15,086 nt of DNA from Palsa-504 sp050013055. GTDB lineage: Bacteria > Actinomycetota > Actinomycetes > Streptosporangiales > Streptosporangiaceae. The notes beneath the pieces were generated by a model, which worked only from the letters and a program-made list of their open reading frames with translations, made no database searches and was not told the DNA's origin. Each line of letters begins with the position of its first letter. The first letter of the stretch is position 1. The stretch covers positions 1 to 15,086 of the forward strand of contig JBEKGC010000361.1 in NCBI GenBank assembly GCA_050013055.1. The letters are read 5' to 3'. Positions 1 through 7,313 of this stretch are shown one piece after another. A program made the position numbers and the translations under genes.

Positions 1-550
1 CGGGGAGCAGCCCGGCCAGGCGGGCCTGTTCGAGCGTCGGAGCCTCGGCGTCCTTCGGCGAAAGCACCGGCTCGACATCGGCGGGCCACTCGATGCCGAT
101 AGCCGGGTCGAGGGGGTGCACGCCGTGCTCGCGTCCCGGTGCGTACGGAGTCGAGCAGAGATAGATGACCGTCGCCTCTTCGCTGAGGGCGGTGAAGGCG
201 TGTCCCAGGCCCGCTTCGAGGAACACGGCCCGCCGGCTCGTATCATCCAGGCGGACCGCCTCCCAGCGTCCGTAATCGGGCGAGCCGACCCTGATGTCCA
301 CGATCACGTCAAGGATCGCGCCGCTGACGCAGGTGACATACTTCGCCTGCCCGGGCGGAACCAGGGCGAAGTGCACCCCCCGGATGACGCCCCGGCGTGA
401 CACCGAGCAGTTGGCCTGCGCCGTCTGCGGCCAGTACCCGAGCGATTCCGACAGATCAGCGGCCCGGAACACTTCCAGGAAGTGACCCCGGTCGTCCCGG
501 TGGACGGCGGGGGTGAACGTCCACGCACCGTCGATGCTGGTCTGTTCCAT
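1..550 (-). CDS. rfbC: dTDP-4-dehydrorhamnose 3,5-epimerase, 3' end outside window
   Basis: This cupin-fold enzyme epimerises C3 and C5 of dTDP-4-keto-6-deoxyglucose, in the cytoplasm, for dTDP-L-rhamnose or another deoxysugar. The frame starts at ATG 550, six bases after AGGAG, and 183 residues are visible before the window edge, close to the usual full length of about 185-205. The family core is clear: a DDRGHFLEVFR segment near residue 19, RGVIRGVHF with the catalytic His at 60, the conserved Tyr at 130, WP near 155 and LSPKD with the dyad Asp at 167. It is not in the supplied open-frame set because it lacks a stop in the window. It points away from the methyltransferase at 639, and any partner deoxysugar genes would lie to the left. 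StrM-like 3- or 5-epimerases of antibiotic sugar pathways share these motifs, so the exact sugar is open. Confidence 0.95.
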   Translation of the reverse strand, partial: MEQTSIDGAWTFTPAVHRDDRGHFLEVFRAADLSESLGYWPQTAQANCSVSRRGVIRGVHFALVPPGQAKYVTCVSGAILDVIVDIRVGSPDYGRWEAVRLDDTSRRAVFLEAGLGHAFTALSEEATVIYLCSTPYAPGREHGVHPLDPAIGIEWPADVEPVLSPKDAEAPTLEQARLAGLLP

Positions 551-638
551 CTGTCACTCCTGTCCTTGCGGCCGACGCGAGACCTGGCCGCCGCTATGCT
601 TCACTTCGACCGCGAGGGAACGCTATCAGGAGGATCCG
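551..638. promoter_or_regulatory. Divergent intergenic region between rfbC and the methyltransferase
   Basis: These 88 bases separate two start codons facing away from each other, so both promoters should lie here. On the plus strand an AGGAGG at 628-633 sits five bases before the TTG start at 639, and this strong ribosome site decides the start. On the minus strand AGGAG precedes the rfbC ATG by six bases. A TATGCT hexamer at 595-600 could be a plus-strand -10 element, but I find no convincing -35 at a proper distance. Confidence 0.4.
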
Positions 639-1655
639 TTGTCGAACGTGAGGTCATCGGCAATCCGCTCCGAGGCCGGGCCGGGCCCGCGCGGTTCGCT
701 GGGGGAAAGTAACACCCTGGCGTACTCCCGGATCCAGGCGCCCCCCGCCGTCAGGTGCGCCTGGTGCGATCACCAGTTCGACCAGGCTGATCAGCATCTT
801 ACCGGCCGGGTGCGCTGCGCGCGCTGCGGCGTGGCCACCACGTCGCCCTGGCCGAGCGACGAGCAGCTGGCCGCGGCTTACGCGCGCTGGTACCGCCCCG
901 CGTCCGGCCGGTTTTCCGGGCTGGGCGACAAGGTGATCCGCCGGACCCGCTCGGCGCTCGCCGATCGCCTGCACCGGATCCTGCCGCCCGGCCCGGTGCT
1001 CGACGTGGGAGCAGGCGACGGGACCCTGGTCAATGCGTTCGTGCGCCGAGGCCGGGACGCGGTCGGCCTGGAGCCGTACGCACCGGAGCCGCAGCCGCAC
1101 ATCCGCCAGGCCGAGGTCGAAGAGGTGGACGGTAGCTGGTCGGCGGTCATCTTCTGGCATTCGCTCGAGCACCTGCGCTCACCGGCCCGGGCGCTGAGCC
1201 ACGCGGCCGGGCTGCTTGCGCCCGGCGGGACGCTCATCGTGGCCGTCCCCAACGCGACCAGCCTGCAGGCCAGGGTCTTCGGCGATCGCTGGCTGGCCCT
1301 GGACGTGCCTCGCCACCTGGTCCACCTGAGCCCGCCCGCGTTGCTGGCCAAGATCGAGTCCCTGGGGCTGCGGGTCGAGCGGGTGAGCTACCTGCGGGGC
1401 GGCCAGGTCGTCTTTGGCTGGGTGCACGGTTTCGTCGGCAAGCTGCCCGGGCACCCGGACCTGTACGACGCCATCCGCCGCAGCGAGGCGCGTCAGGCCG
1501 CGCAGAGTCCGGCCTTTCGCCTGTACGCGTTTACCGCGGCCGCGGCGGCCCTTCCCCTCGCCCTGGCGGCCACCGCGGTCGAGGCGGCGGCCCGGTCGGG
1601 CGGCACCATCTACGTCGAGGCGCGGCGGGAAGCGGCGGCGAGCCAGGGTGGCTGA
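639..1655 (+). CDS. Zinc-ribbon class I SAM-dependent methyltransferase
   Basis: A 338-residue protein from TTG 639, chosen because AGGAGG lies exactly five bases upstream; longer in-frame starts back to 513 have no such site and would run into the rfbC start region. A small zinc ribbon comes first (CxxC at 40-43 and 60-63). A Rossmann methyltransferase domain follows, with motif I VLDVGAGDG at 120-128, an acidic residue after strand 2 (GLEPY), FWHSLEHL and LLAPGGTLIVAVPN. The RWLALDVPRHLVHL segment is typical of Methyltransf_23-like enzymes found in polysaccharide or glycosylation loci. The C-terminus has an Ala/Leu-rich hydrophobic stretch near residues 292-318 that may associate with membrane. 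The neighbouring deoxysugar epimerase suggests a sugar or glycan substrate, but that is inference. It is translationally coupled to glgX by an 8-bp overlap. Confidence 0.85.
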   Translation: MSNVRSSAIRSEAGPGPRGSLGESNTLAYSRIQAPPAVRCAWCDHQFDQADQHLTGRVRCARCGVATTSPWPSDEQLAAAYARWYRPASGRFSGLGDKVIRRTRSALADRLHRILPPGPVLDVGAGDGTLVNAFVRRGRDAVGLEPYAPEPQPHIRQAEVEEVDGSWSAVIFWHSLEHLRSPARALSHAAGLLAPGGTLIVAVPNATSLQARVFGDRWLALDVPRHLVHLSPPALLAKIESLGLRVERVSYLRGGQVVFGWVHGFVGKLPGHPDLYDAIRRSEARQAAQSPAFRLYAFTAAAAALPLALAATAVEAAARSGGTIYVEARREAAASQGG

Positions 1656-3762
1656 TGCGCTTCCCGGCCGGCCGTCGCCCCTGGGCGCGACGCCGCGCGA
1701 CGGCGGGACCAACTTCGCGGTAGCTTCCCGGATCGCCGAGGCGGTCGAGGTGTGCCTGTTCGACGAGGCCGGGAACCAGATCCGGGTCACCCTGCCCGGG
1801 AACGACGACGGCGTCTGGCACGGGTTCATCCCGGGGGTCGGCCCGGGACAGGCCTACGGGTACCGCGTCCACGGTCCTTACGACACGGCCAAGGGCCTGC
1901 GCTGTAACCCGGCGAAGCTGCTGATCGACCCCTACGCGCGGGCGATGCGCGGGCAGGTCAGCTTCGGGCCCGAGGTGTTCGACTACGACCGGGGCAACCA
2001 CCACGCGCCGAGCCCGCTTGACTCCGCTGGGCACGTGCCGTTCAGCCTGGTCACCGATCCGGCCTTCGACTGGGGCGGCGACGCCCCGCTGTGGCGGGAC
2101 TACGCGGACACGGTCATCTACGAGGTCCACGTCAAGGGCTTCACCATGCGCCATCCGGACGTGCCCGCCAACCTGCGCGGGACCTACGCCGGGCTGGCCC
2201 ACGAGGCGGTGACCGGGTACCTGACCCAGCTGGGCGTGACCGCGGTGGAGCTGATGCCCGTGCACCAGTACGTGCCCGACGACTTCCTGCTCAAGCGCGG
2301 GCTCACCAACTACTGGGGCTACAACACGATCGGGTACTTCGCGCCGCACCGGGCGTACGCCGCCACGGACCCGGTCACCGAGTTCAAGGCCATGGTCAAG
2401 GCCCTGCACGCCGCCGGGCTCGAGGTCATCCTCGACGTCGTCTTCAACCACACCGCCGAGGGCGGCGAGGGCGGCCCGTCGCTGTGCTTCCGCGGCCTGG
2501 ACAACACCGCGTACTACCGGCTGGCACCGGGCCACCCGGAGGAGTACTACGACACGACGGGGACCGGCAACTCGCTCGACGCAGGCAGCCCGGTCGCGCT
2601 GCGGCTGATCATGGACTCGCTGCGGTACTGGCTGACCGAGATGCACGTCGACGGGTTCAGGTTCGACCTCGCCGCCACCCTGGCCCGCCAGGACGGCGGG
2701 TTCAGCCGCCTGTCGGCGTTCTTCGACCTGGTGGAACAGGATCCGGTGGTATCGCAGGCGAAGCTCATCGCCGAGCCGTGGGACGTCGGGCAGTCCGATA
2801 GCTACGACCTCGGCCGGTTCCCGGCCCTGTGGCGGGAGTGGAACGGCAGGTACCGGGACAGCATGCGGGACTTCTGGCGCAGCCAGAAGATCGGCCTGGG
2901 CGAGTTCGCCACCCGGTTCGCCGGCTCGGCCGACCTGTTCGGCGGGAACTCCGGTGAGGGCGTACGGCGCGGTCCGACCGCTTCTGTGAACCTGATCACC
3001 GTGCACGACGGCTTCACGCTCAGGGACCTGGTGTGCTACGACCACAAGCACAACGAGGCCAACGGGGAGTCCAACCGGGACGGCACCGACGACAACCGGT
3101 CCTGGAACAGCGGCGCCGAGGGCCCGACGGCCGACGGCGACGTGCTGGCGCTGCGCGCGCAGCGATCCCGGGCCATGCTCACCACCTTGCTGCTCTCGTT
3201 CGGCGTCCCGCTGCTGCTCGGCGGCGACGAGCTTGGCCGGACCCAGGGCGGGAACAACAACGCGTACTGCCAGGACAACGAGCTCTCCTGGGTCGACTGG
3301 GCCGCCGCCGACACCGGCCTGCTCGCCTTCACCCAGCAGGTCATCGCGTTGCGGCGATCCCATCCGGTCTTCCGCCGCCACCGTTTCCTGACCGGCATCG
3401 AGGCCGCGGAACTCGGCTGGTTCTCCCCGGCCGGGACGCCGATGACGCAGGCCGACTGGGCCGACGGCGAGGCGCTCGCGCTCGGTGTCTACCTGGACGG
3501 CTCCGATGCGCCCGACACCGGCCCGGATGGCCAGCCGATGCTGGACGACGACTTCCTCGTGCTGGTGAACGCGTGGTGGAAGCCGATATCGTTCACGATC
3601 CCCCCGGCCAGGGCCGGGCAGGTCTGGCTGCGGGAACTCGACAGCTACGACCCGCCTGGCGCCGGAGCGGCGCCGCCAGCCCGGGCAGGCGAGCCCGTCA
3701 CCGCCGGGCCCCGTTCCGTCCTCGTGCTGCGCGGCCCGCGGGCCGAGACCAGCGTGACCTGA
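1648..3762 (+). CDS. glgX: Glycogen debranching enzyme GlgX (GH13_11 isoamylase type)
   Basis: Hydrolyses alpha-1,6 branch linkages of glycogen or limit dextrin in the cytoplasm. From GTG 1648 the protein has 704 residues, normal for GlgX (about 650-720). An N-terminal CBM48 domain (about residues 10-120, starting PSPLGATPRDGGTNFAV) precedes the GH13 barrel. The four conserved regions are present: DVVFNHT (263-269), GFRFDLA with nucleophile Asp340, LIAEPWDVG with acid/base Glu376, and TVHDGFTLRD with Asp454. GYNTIGYFAPH is also typical. The start codon lies inside the end of the methyltransferase gene (overlap 1648-1655), so the two are probably co-transcribed. No treY, treZ, glgB or glgP is visible beside it, so this is a solitary debranching gene in an unusual place. 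An upstream in-frame extension to 1414 is only methyltransferase sequence read in another frame. Confidence 0.95.
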   Translation: MADALPGRPSPLGATPRDGGTNFAVASRIAEAVEVCLFDEAGNQIRVTLPGNDDGVWHGFIPGVGPGQAYGYRVHGPYDTAKGLRCNPAKLLIDPYARAMRGQVSFGPEVFDYDRGNHHAPSPLDSAGHVPFSLVTDPAFDWGGDAPLWRDYADTVIYEVHVKGFTMRHPDVPANLRGTYAGLAHEAVTGYLTQLGVTAVELMPVHQYVPDDFLLKRGLTNYWGYNTIGYFAPHRAYAATDPVTEFKAMVKALHAAGLEVILDVVFNHTAEGGEGGPSLCFRGLDNTAYYRLAPGHPEEYYDTTGTGNSLDAGSPVALRLIMDSLRYWLTEMHVDGFRFDLAATLARQDGGFSRLSAFFDLVEQDPVVSQAKLIAEPWDVGQSDSYDLGRFPALWREWNGRYRDSMRDFWRSQKIGLGEFATRFAGSADLFGGNSGEGVRRGPTASVNLITVHDGFTLRDLVCYDHKHNEANGESNRDGTDDNRSWNSGAEGPTADGDVLALRAQRSRAMLTTLLLSFGVPLLLGGDELGRTQGGNNNAYCQDNELSWVDWAAADTGLLAFTQQVIALRRSHPVFRRHRFLTGIEAAELGWFSPAGTPMTQADWADGEALALGVYLDGSDAPDTGPDGQPMLDDDFLVLVNAWWKPISFTIPPARAGQVWLRELDSYDPPGAGAAPPARAGEPVTAGPRSVLVLRGPRAETSVT

Positions 3763-3923
3763 CGGTCAGGGCCGGACGGGGCCTGGGTAGCGGCGTGGTG
3801 CGCCGCCGGGCGGGCCGGCGCCGCCACCACCATCATCACGACGGCTACCGCGAGCACGAGCAACCCGGCTGCCCCGGTGAGCCAGGTCACGATGCCGCGC
3901 TCCACGCTGACGGCGGGCGTCAT
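3645..3923 (-). CDS. Small single-pass membrane protein, function unknown
   Basis: A 92-residue frame from ATG 3923. Residues 12-35 form one strong transmembrane segment (VTWLTGAAGLLVLAVAVVMM and following). A Pro/Ala/Gly-rich tail follows, probably outside the cell if the positive-inside rule applies. I do not recognise a family. Its codons before the glgX overlap are about 90% G or C at third positions, as in real genes here, which argues against a chance frame. Against it, the last ~118 bases lie antisense to the 3' end of glgX, and the ribosome site is weak (GGGGT about six bases upstream). A longer start at ATG 3962 adds 13 residues without a better site. The true stop could differ if there is an unseen sequence error. 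Confidence 0.5.
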   Translation of the reverse strand: MTPAVSVERGIVTWLTGAAGLLVLAVAVVMMVVAAPARPAAHHAATQAPSGPDRQVTLVSARGPRSTRTERGPAVTGSPARAGGAAPAPGGS

Positions 3924-3965
3924 GGTGGTACCCCGTTTCTCCGATCGCTGCTTGAACCCCATACC

Positions 3966-3992
3966 TTGACGGTAGAAATCGGGCGCTCAAAT
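3966..3992 (+). promoter_or_regulatory. Possible promoter for the 2OG oxygenase gene
   Basis: TTGACG at 3966-3971 is a good -35 hexamer. A TCAAAT at 3987-3992 could serve as -10, with a short 15-base spacer and four of six consensus bases. The local dip in GC supports a regulatory role. The transcript would have a leader of about 190 bases before ATG 4189. This is a motif match only. Confidence 0.25.
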
Positions 3993-4019
3993 TACGACGG
4001 TGCGGCCCCCCGGATGTCA

Positions 4020-4037
4020 TCGGGGGTTATCCCCCGA
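4020..4037. repeat. Perfect 7-bp hairpin TCGGGGG-TTAT-CCCCCGA
   Basis: An inverted repeat with seven G/C-rich pairs and a four-base loop lies in the gap between the small membrane protein and the oxygenase. No T-run follows on either strand, so it is not a standard intrinsic terminator. It is far (258 bases) from the glgX stop but could still stall or end that transcript, or form a hairpin in the 5' leader of the oxygenase mRNA. Confidence 0.4.
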
Positions 4038-4188
4038 AGCCCGGCGCGGGGCTAGCGGGCGCGCGACGTCCGGCGGGGCGCCGCCGAGTGGGATGATGAA
4101 AGCCATGCTCATGTCGCCGGGGCGTGCCGCTGGTTTACCGTGCGGCCCTCGGGCCCACCGAGCACTGACACACTGTGAGGAAGAGCTG

Positions 4189-5208
4189 ATGATGTCTGCC
4201 ATTCCCGTGATCGATCTGCGCGCCGCGAGCGCCGGGAACACCTCGCAGCTAGGCCCGGTGCGAGCCGCGACCGAGGAACTGGGCGTCCTGCAGGTGATCA
4301 ACCATGGCGTGCCGGCCGACCTCATCGGCGAGCTGAGCGCCCGCATGACCCGGCTGCTCAGCCTGCCGCGGGAGGACAAGGCCAAGCTGGCCAGCCCGCA
4401 CCCCTACCGCGGCTGGCGGCAGTGGCCGGACGACTCCGGACGGCTCGAGCTCGAGCGTTTCAACGTGGCCCAGTACGACGACGTCCAGGCCGCCCGCGCG
4501 GCCGGCCTGGACGAGAAGTATCTCGGCCTGTACGCCCACGCCAACGTGTGGCCCGCCGATGACCCGGAGCTGCGCGAGGTGGCGTTCCGCTATATCGAGG
4601 CGTGCCAGGGCCTGGCCAAGCGGATGCTCTGGCTCTACGCCAAGGCCCAGGGGCTGCGTGACACGTTCACCCTGGGCACCCCGCCGCACCTGCGGCTGAC
4701 CGTGAACGACTATCCGGCCTGGGCCTACCCGCAGGCCGCCGCGGAGGAGGACAAGCTGCTGCTGCTCGAGCACGCGGACGACTCCGTGGTCACGATCCTG
4801 GCGCAGGAGGGCGACTACGACGGGCTGCAGGTGCACGCGCCCGACGGGAGCTGGATACCCATCCCGGCCGTTCCCGGCGCGCTGCAGGTGTTCTCAGGCT
4901 CGCTGCTGACCCAGTGGACCGGCGGCCGGATGCGGGCCGGCCGGCACCGGGTGGTGGCGGACGGCACCGGGACGCGGCGATCGACGGCGGTCTTCGTCTA
5001 CCCGGCCCTGGACACGGTGGTCGCGCCGCTCAAGGCGTTCGCGCCGCTGGTGGCGGACTGCGACGCGGAGCCGGTGCTGGTGTGGGATCACGTCAAGAAC
5101 CGGGTGACGGATTACCTGGCCACCTACGGCCGTCCCGAGCAGATCGCGGCCTGGCGCGAGGACAGGCCCTACGTGGCCGACCTGGCCGAGAACTCAGCTG
5201 GCCGCTAG
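4189..5208 (+). CDS. Isopenicillin N synthase-like 2-oxoglutarate/Fe(II) oxygenase
   Basis: A 339-residue soluble oxidase. The start ATG 4189 follows GAGG (4177-4180) by eight bases; ATG 4192 is an alternative, and the in-frame extension to 4093 adds residues before the domain begins. The N-terminal DIOX_N domain starts at once (IPVIDLRAAS, then VLQVINHGVP). The C-terminal jelly-roll domain carries the iron triad His195-x-Asp197 (LEHADDSV) and His253 (AGRHRVV). The 2OG carboxylate-binding Arg-x-Ser is at 263-265 (RRS). Length and layout match bacterial members of the plant-type/IPNS superfamily. Such enzymes hydroxylate, desaturate or cyclise small molecules, but no biosynthetic partner lies beside it, so the substrate cannot be told. 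The next gene converges from the minus strand only 16 bases away. Confidence 0.85.
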   Translation: MMSAIPVIDLRAASAGNTSQLGPVRAATEELGVLQVINHGVPADLIGELSARMTRLLSLPREDKAKLASPHPYRGWRQWPDDSGRLELERFNVAQYDDVQAARAAGLDEKYLGLYAHANVWPADDPELREVAFRYIEACQGLAKRMLWLYAKAQGLRDTFTLGTPPHLRLTVNDYPAWAYPQAAAEEDKLLLLEHADDSVVTILAQEGDYDGLQVHAPDGSWIPIPAVPGALQVFSGSLLTQWTGGRMRAGRHRVVADGTGTRRSTAVFVYPALDTVVAPLKAFAPLVADCDAEPVLVWDHVKNRVTDYLATYGRPEQIAAWREDRPYVADLAENSAGR

Positions 5209-5224
5209 CCAGCGGAGTCCGGAC

Positions 5225-6028
5225 CTACAGGCCCAGGTCACCCAGCTCCTTGTACAGGTCGGCGCGCGGGTGGCCCGGGCTCACCGGCACGGCCACGGTG
5301 CCGCTGGCCGGCCCGCGTCCCGATCCTCCGGCCTTCGTCCCTGGCCCGCCGGGGCCGTCGGGTCCGGCCCGGCGCGGGGCGCCGCGCCTGGTCCGGAAGA
5401 TCCAGCCCGCGGCCAGCCCGCCGACCAGTCCGCCGAGGTGCCCGATCCAGCTCACCCCGGGGGTCCCTGGTATGGCCACGGTCAGGATGTAGGCGTAGGA
5501 CAGCCCCATCACCACGGCGGCGAGCGCGTCGATGAGGTTCCTGTCGATGACCCCGCGGGCCAGCACGTAACCGAAGTAGCCGAAGATCAGGCCGCTGGCC
5601 CCCACCGTCAGCTCGCGGTTGCCCTGGAACAGCCAGACCCCAAGACCGCTGGTCAGCGCGACCAGCGCGGTCACGCCGAGGAACCTGACCACGCCCCGGT
5701 AGGCGGCGAGCAGGCCGAAGACGAACAGCGGCCCGGAGTTCCCCTCGATGTGATCCCAGGAGAAATGCAGGAACGGGGCGATGAAGATCTCAGGCAACCG
5801 GGCCACGTCGCGCGGCAAGATCCCGTAGCTGACGTCGAGCCGGTACTGATCGGCCCAGTTCACCACCTGCAGCACCCAGATCAGCGCGATGAACCCGACC
5901 ATCAGGAAGAAGGCCTTCCTGGCCTCGTCGATATCGATTTCGGCGGCCCGGCGCCGCGGCGCTGGCCTCCTGGAGGAGGGCTTGCTGCCCCGGGTGGCGG
6001 GCGATCCAGAACTGGCGTGACTAGGCAT
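5225..6028 (-). CDS. Rhomboid-family intramembrane serine protease
   Basis: From ATG 6028 the protein has 267 residues with about six membrane segments, the first near 38-58 (FFLMVGFIALIWVLQVV). The catalytic dyad is present: Ser145 in GASG (TVGASGLIFGYFG) and His197 in WIGHLGGLVGG. The conserved FLHFSWDHIEGN segment, with the rhomboid His/Asn pattern before TM2, is also there. The N-terminal 35 residues and the C-terminal 50 are charged, Pro/Gly-rich and cytoplasmic-like. It should cleave membrane proteins within the bilayer; the substrate is unknown. No good ribosome site precedes ATG 6028. A GTG six bases upstream is 6 bases after a TACGCT hexamer, which could give a leaderless transcript. 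The reading frame continues upstream without a stop into the LysR gene; see that entry. Confidence 0.88.
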   Translation of the reverse strand: MPSHASSGSPATRGSKPSSRRPAPRRRAAEIDIDEARKAFFLMVGFIALIWVLQVVNWADQYRLDVSYGILPRDVARLPEIFIAPFLHFSWDHIEGNSGPLFVFGLLAAYRGVVRFLGVTALVALTSGLGVWLFQGNRELTVGASGLIFGYFGYVLARGVIDRNLIDALAAVVMGLSYAYILTVAIPGTPGVSWIGHLGGLVGGLAAGWIFRTRRGAPRRAGPDGPGGPGTKAGGSGRGPASGTVAVPVSPGHPRADLYKELGDLGL

Positions 6029-7009
6029 GGACACATTTTTAGCGTATTTCCCGCCCAGGTCCACTCGGACCGGTGCGGAGACCGGATAACCACGGATCCG
6101 TTCGGAAAATAAGGGTGAGACGGCGGGCAGCCGGCCAGCGGCCGCCCGGTGCAGCACGTGCCGGCGGAACAGGTCGGCGGCGGGCAGCAGGCGGCGCTCG
6201 GCCGACCAGATCAGGAAGATTTCCCGGACCGCGCCCGGGTCCACGATCTCGGCGTAGACCACCGGGCCGGCCGCCGACTCCGGTGACCCGGCCCGGGGCG
6301 CGGGGACCACGGCGACGCCGAGCCCGGCGGCGACGAACCCGCGCACGTTCGACAGATCGTCGCCTTCGAAGATCACCGTGGGCCGGAATCCGGCCTGTTC
6401 ACACAGGTCATCGGTCCGCTTGCGCAGGGCCGAGACCGGGCGCAGGCCGATGAAGGGGTCGGTGGCCACGTCGGCGAGCCGGACCCGCGGCTGGGCGGCC
6501 AGGCGATGCTCGCGCGGCAGCGCCAGCCGCAGCGGCTCGATCGCGATCAGCCGGCTGCGGAAGGTCGCGTCGGGCTGCTCGCTCCCCGGCCGGCGGGTGC
6601 CAAGCTCCAGGTCGGCGCGCCCGCCGTCCAGGGGCGCCGAACGCAACTCGTCCCGCACCTGGGTGAGCTGGAACCGGACGCCCGGGCGGGTGGCGCGGAA
6701 GCTGCGGGCCAGGTCGGGGACGAGCCAGGTGCCAAGCGACTGCTGGAAGGCCAGCGCCACGGAGCCGGTCTCCGGGTCGATGAGCTGGCTGACGGCGGCG
6801 ATGCCGTCGTCGAGGTGATGCAGCACCGCGTCCAGGTGCGGCTTGAACACCGCCCCGGCGTGGGTCATCCGCAGCGTCCGGCCCGAGCGGCGCAGCAACG
6901 GCGTGCCGATCTGCTCCTCCAGCCGGGCCAGCGCCCGGGACACGCCGGACTGGGTGACCGATTCCAGCTCGCTGACCTCGGTGACCGTGGTGCCGTCGGC
7001 TCCTGCCAC
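6029..7009 (-). CDS. LysR-family regulator, short at N-terminus and lacking its own stop
   Basis: The frame opens at GTG 7009 directly after a TAG and has no ribosome site. It encodes most of the LysR helix-turn-helix (TEVSELESVTQSGVSRALAR, then LEEQIGTPLLRRSGRTLR). The first ~10-15 residues of helix 1, normally a LRxFVAVAE-like start, are absent in all three frames upstream. A full periplasmic-binding-like effector domain follows (QQSLGTWLVPDLARSFRATR to EIFLIWSAERRL). The usual end would be near AAAGRLPAV at about 6119, but the next codon is TCA (6118-6116), one base from TGA, and the frame runs on into the rhomboid, giving a possible 594-residue fusion. The ~29 linking codons have clearly lower GC at third positions than the two domains, as expected of former intergenic DNA. 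A decaying gene is more likely than a designed fusion. Confidence 0.7.
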
Positions 7010-7028
7010 CTAGTCATTGGACGCATAG

Positions 7029-7053
7029 GTGATCGTGAAGCACACTGGATCAC
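7029..7053. promoter_or_regulatory. Dyad GTGATC-N13-GATCAC in the LysR/small-gene divergent gap
   Basis: Two perfect six-base half-sites separated by 13 bases lie in the 85-bp gap between the divergent LysR frame (start 7009) and the small gene (start 7095). LysR proteins usually bind such interrupted dyads (T-N11-A type) between themselves and a divergent target. Chance occurrence is quite possible with six-base arms. Confidence 0.3.
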
Positions 7054-7094
7054 GTCACGCAAGTACCGTTCATCGCAAGCAAGGAACTAGGCAT

Positions 7095-7313
7095 ATGCCG
7101 ACAACGGCTCACCGGCTTACCTCCCTGTGGACCACGGTCCGCGACCAGCTCCACGACAGCCGGGAGGTGCACGACGCGCACGCCCAGCTCGAGCGCGAAC
7201 TCGCCAGCTACCGCACCGACGAAGACCTGAACGACCTGCACGCGATCCTGGCCAGGTACAGCGACACCGATACCTCGGACATCCGCCGCATCCTGGCCTC
7301 CCAGCGCAGCTAG
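7095..7313 (+). CDS. Small conserved-looking hypothetical protein, 72 residues
   Basis: ATG 7095 follows AAGGA (7081-7085) by nine bases, which favours it over the in-frame upstream codon at 7029. The product is charged and mainly helical, without a signal peptide or membrane segment. Its C-terminal half (RELASYRTDEDLNDLHAIL, then DTSDIRRILASQ) has the regular Leu/Ile spacing of short helical hairpins. It resembles small uncharacterised actinobacterial proteins I have seen, but I cannot assign a function. It is divergent from the LysR frame, and its stop TAG (7311-7313) abuts the stop of the alpha/beta hydrolase on the other strand with no base between. Confidence 0.7.
   Translation: MPTTAHRLTSLWTTVRDQLHDSREVHDAHAQLERELASYRTDEDLNDLHAILARYSDTDTSDIRRILASQRS

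Noticed and set aside
1531..3381. 616-codon minus-strand open frame opposite glgX
   Set aside because: Val/Arg/Gly/Pro-rich composition without domains; it is the antisense of a well-defined GH13 enzyme in GC-rich DNA.
3033..4055. 340-codon plus-strand frame with a His-rich stretch
   Set aside because: Out-of-phase shadow of glgX; the His run is the complement of the Val/Met codons of the small membrane protein.
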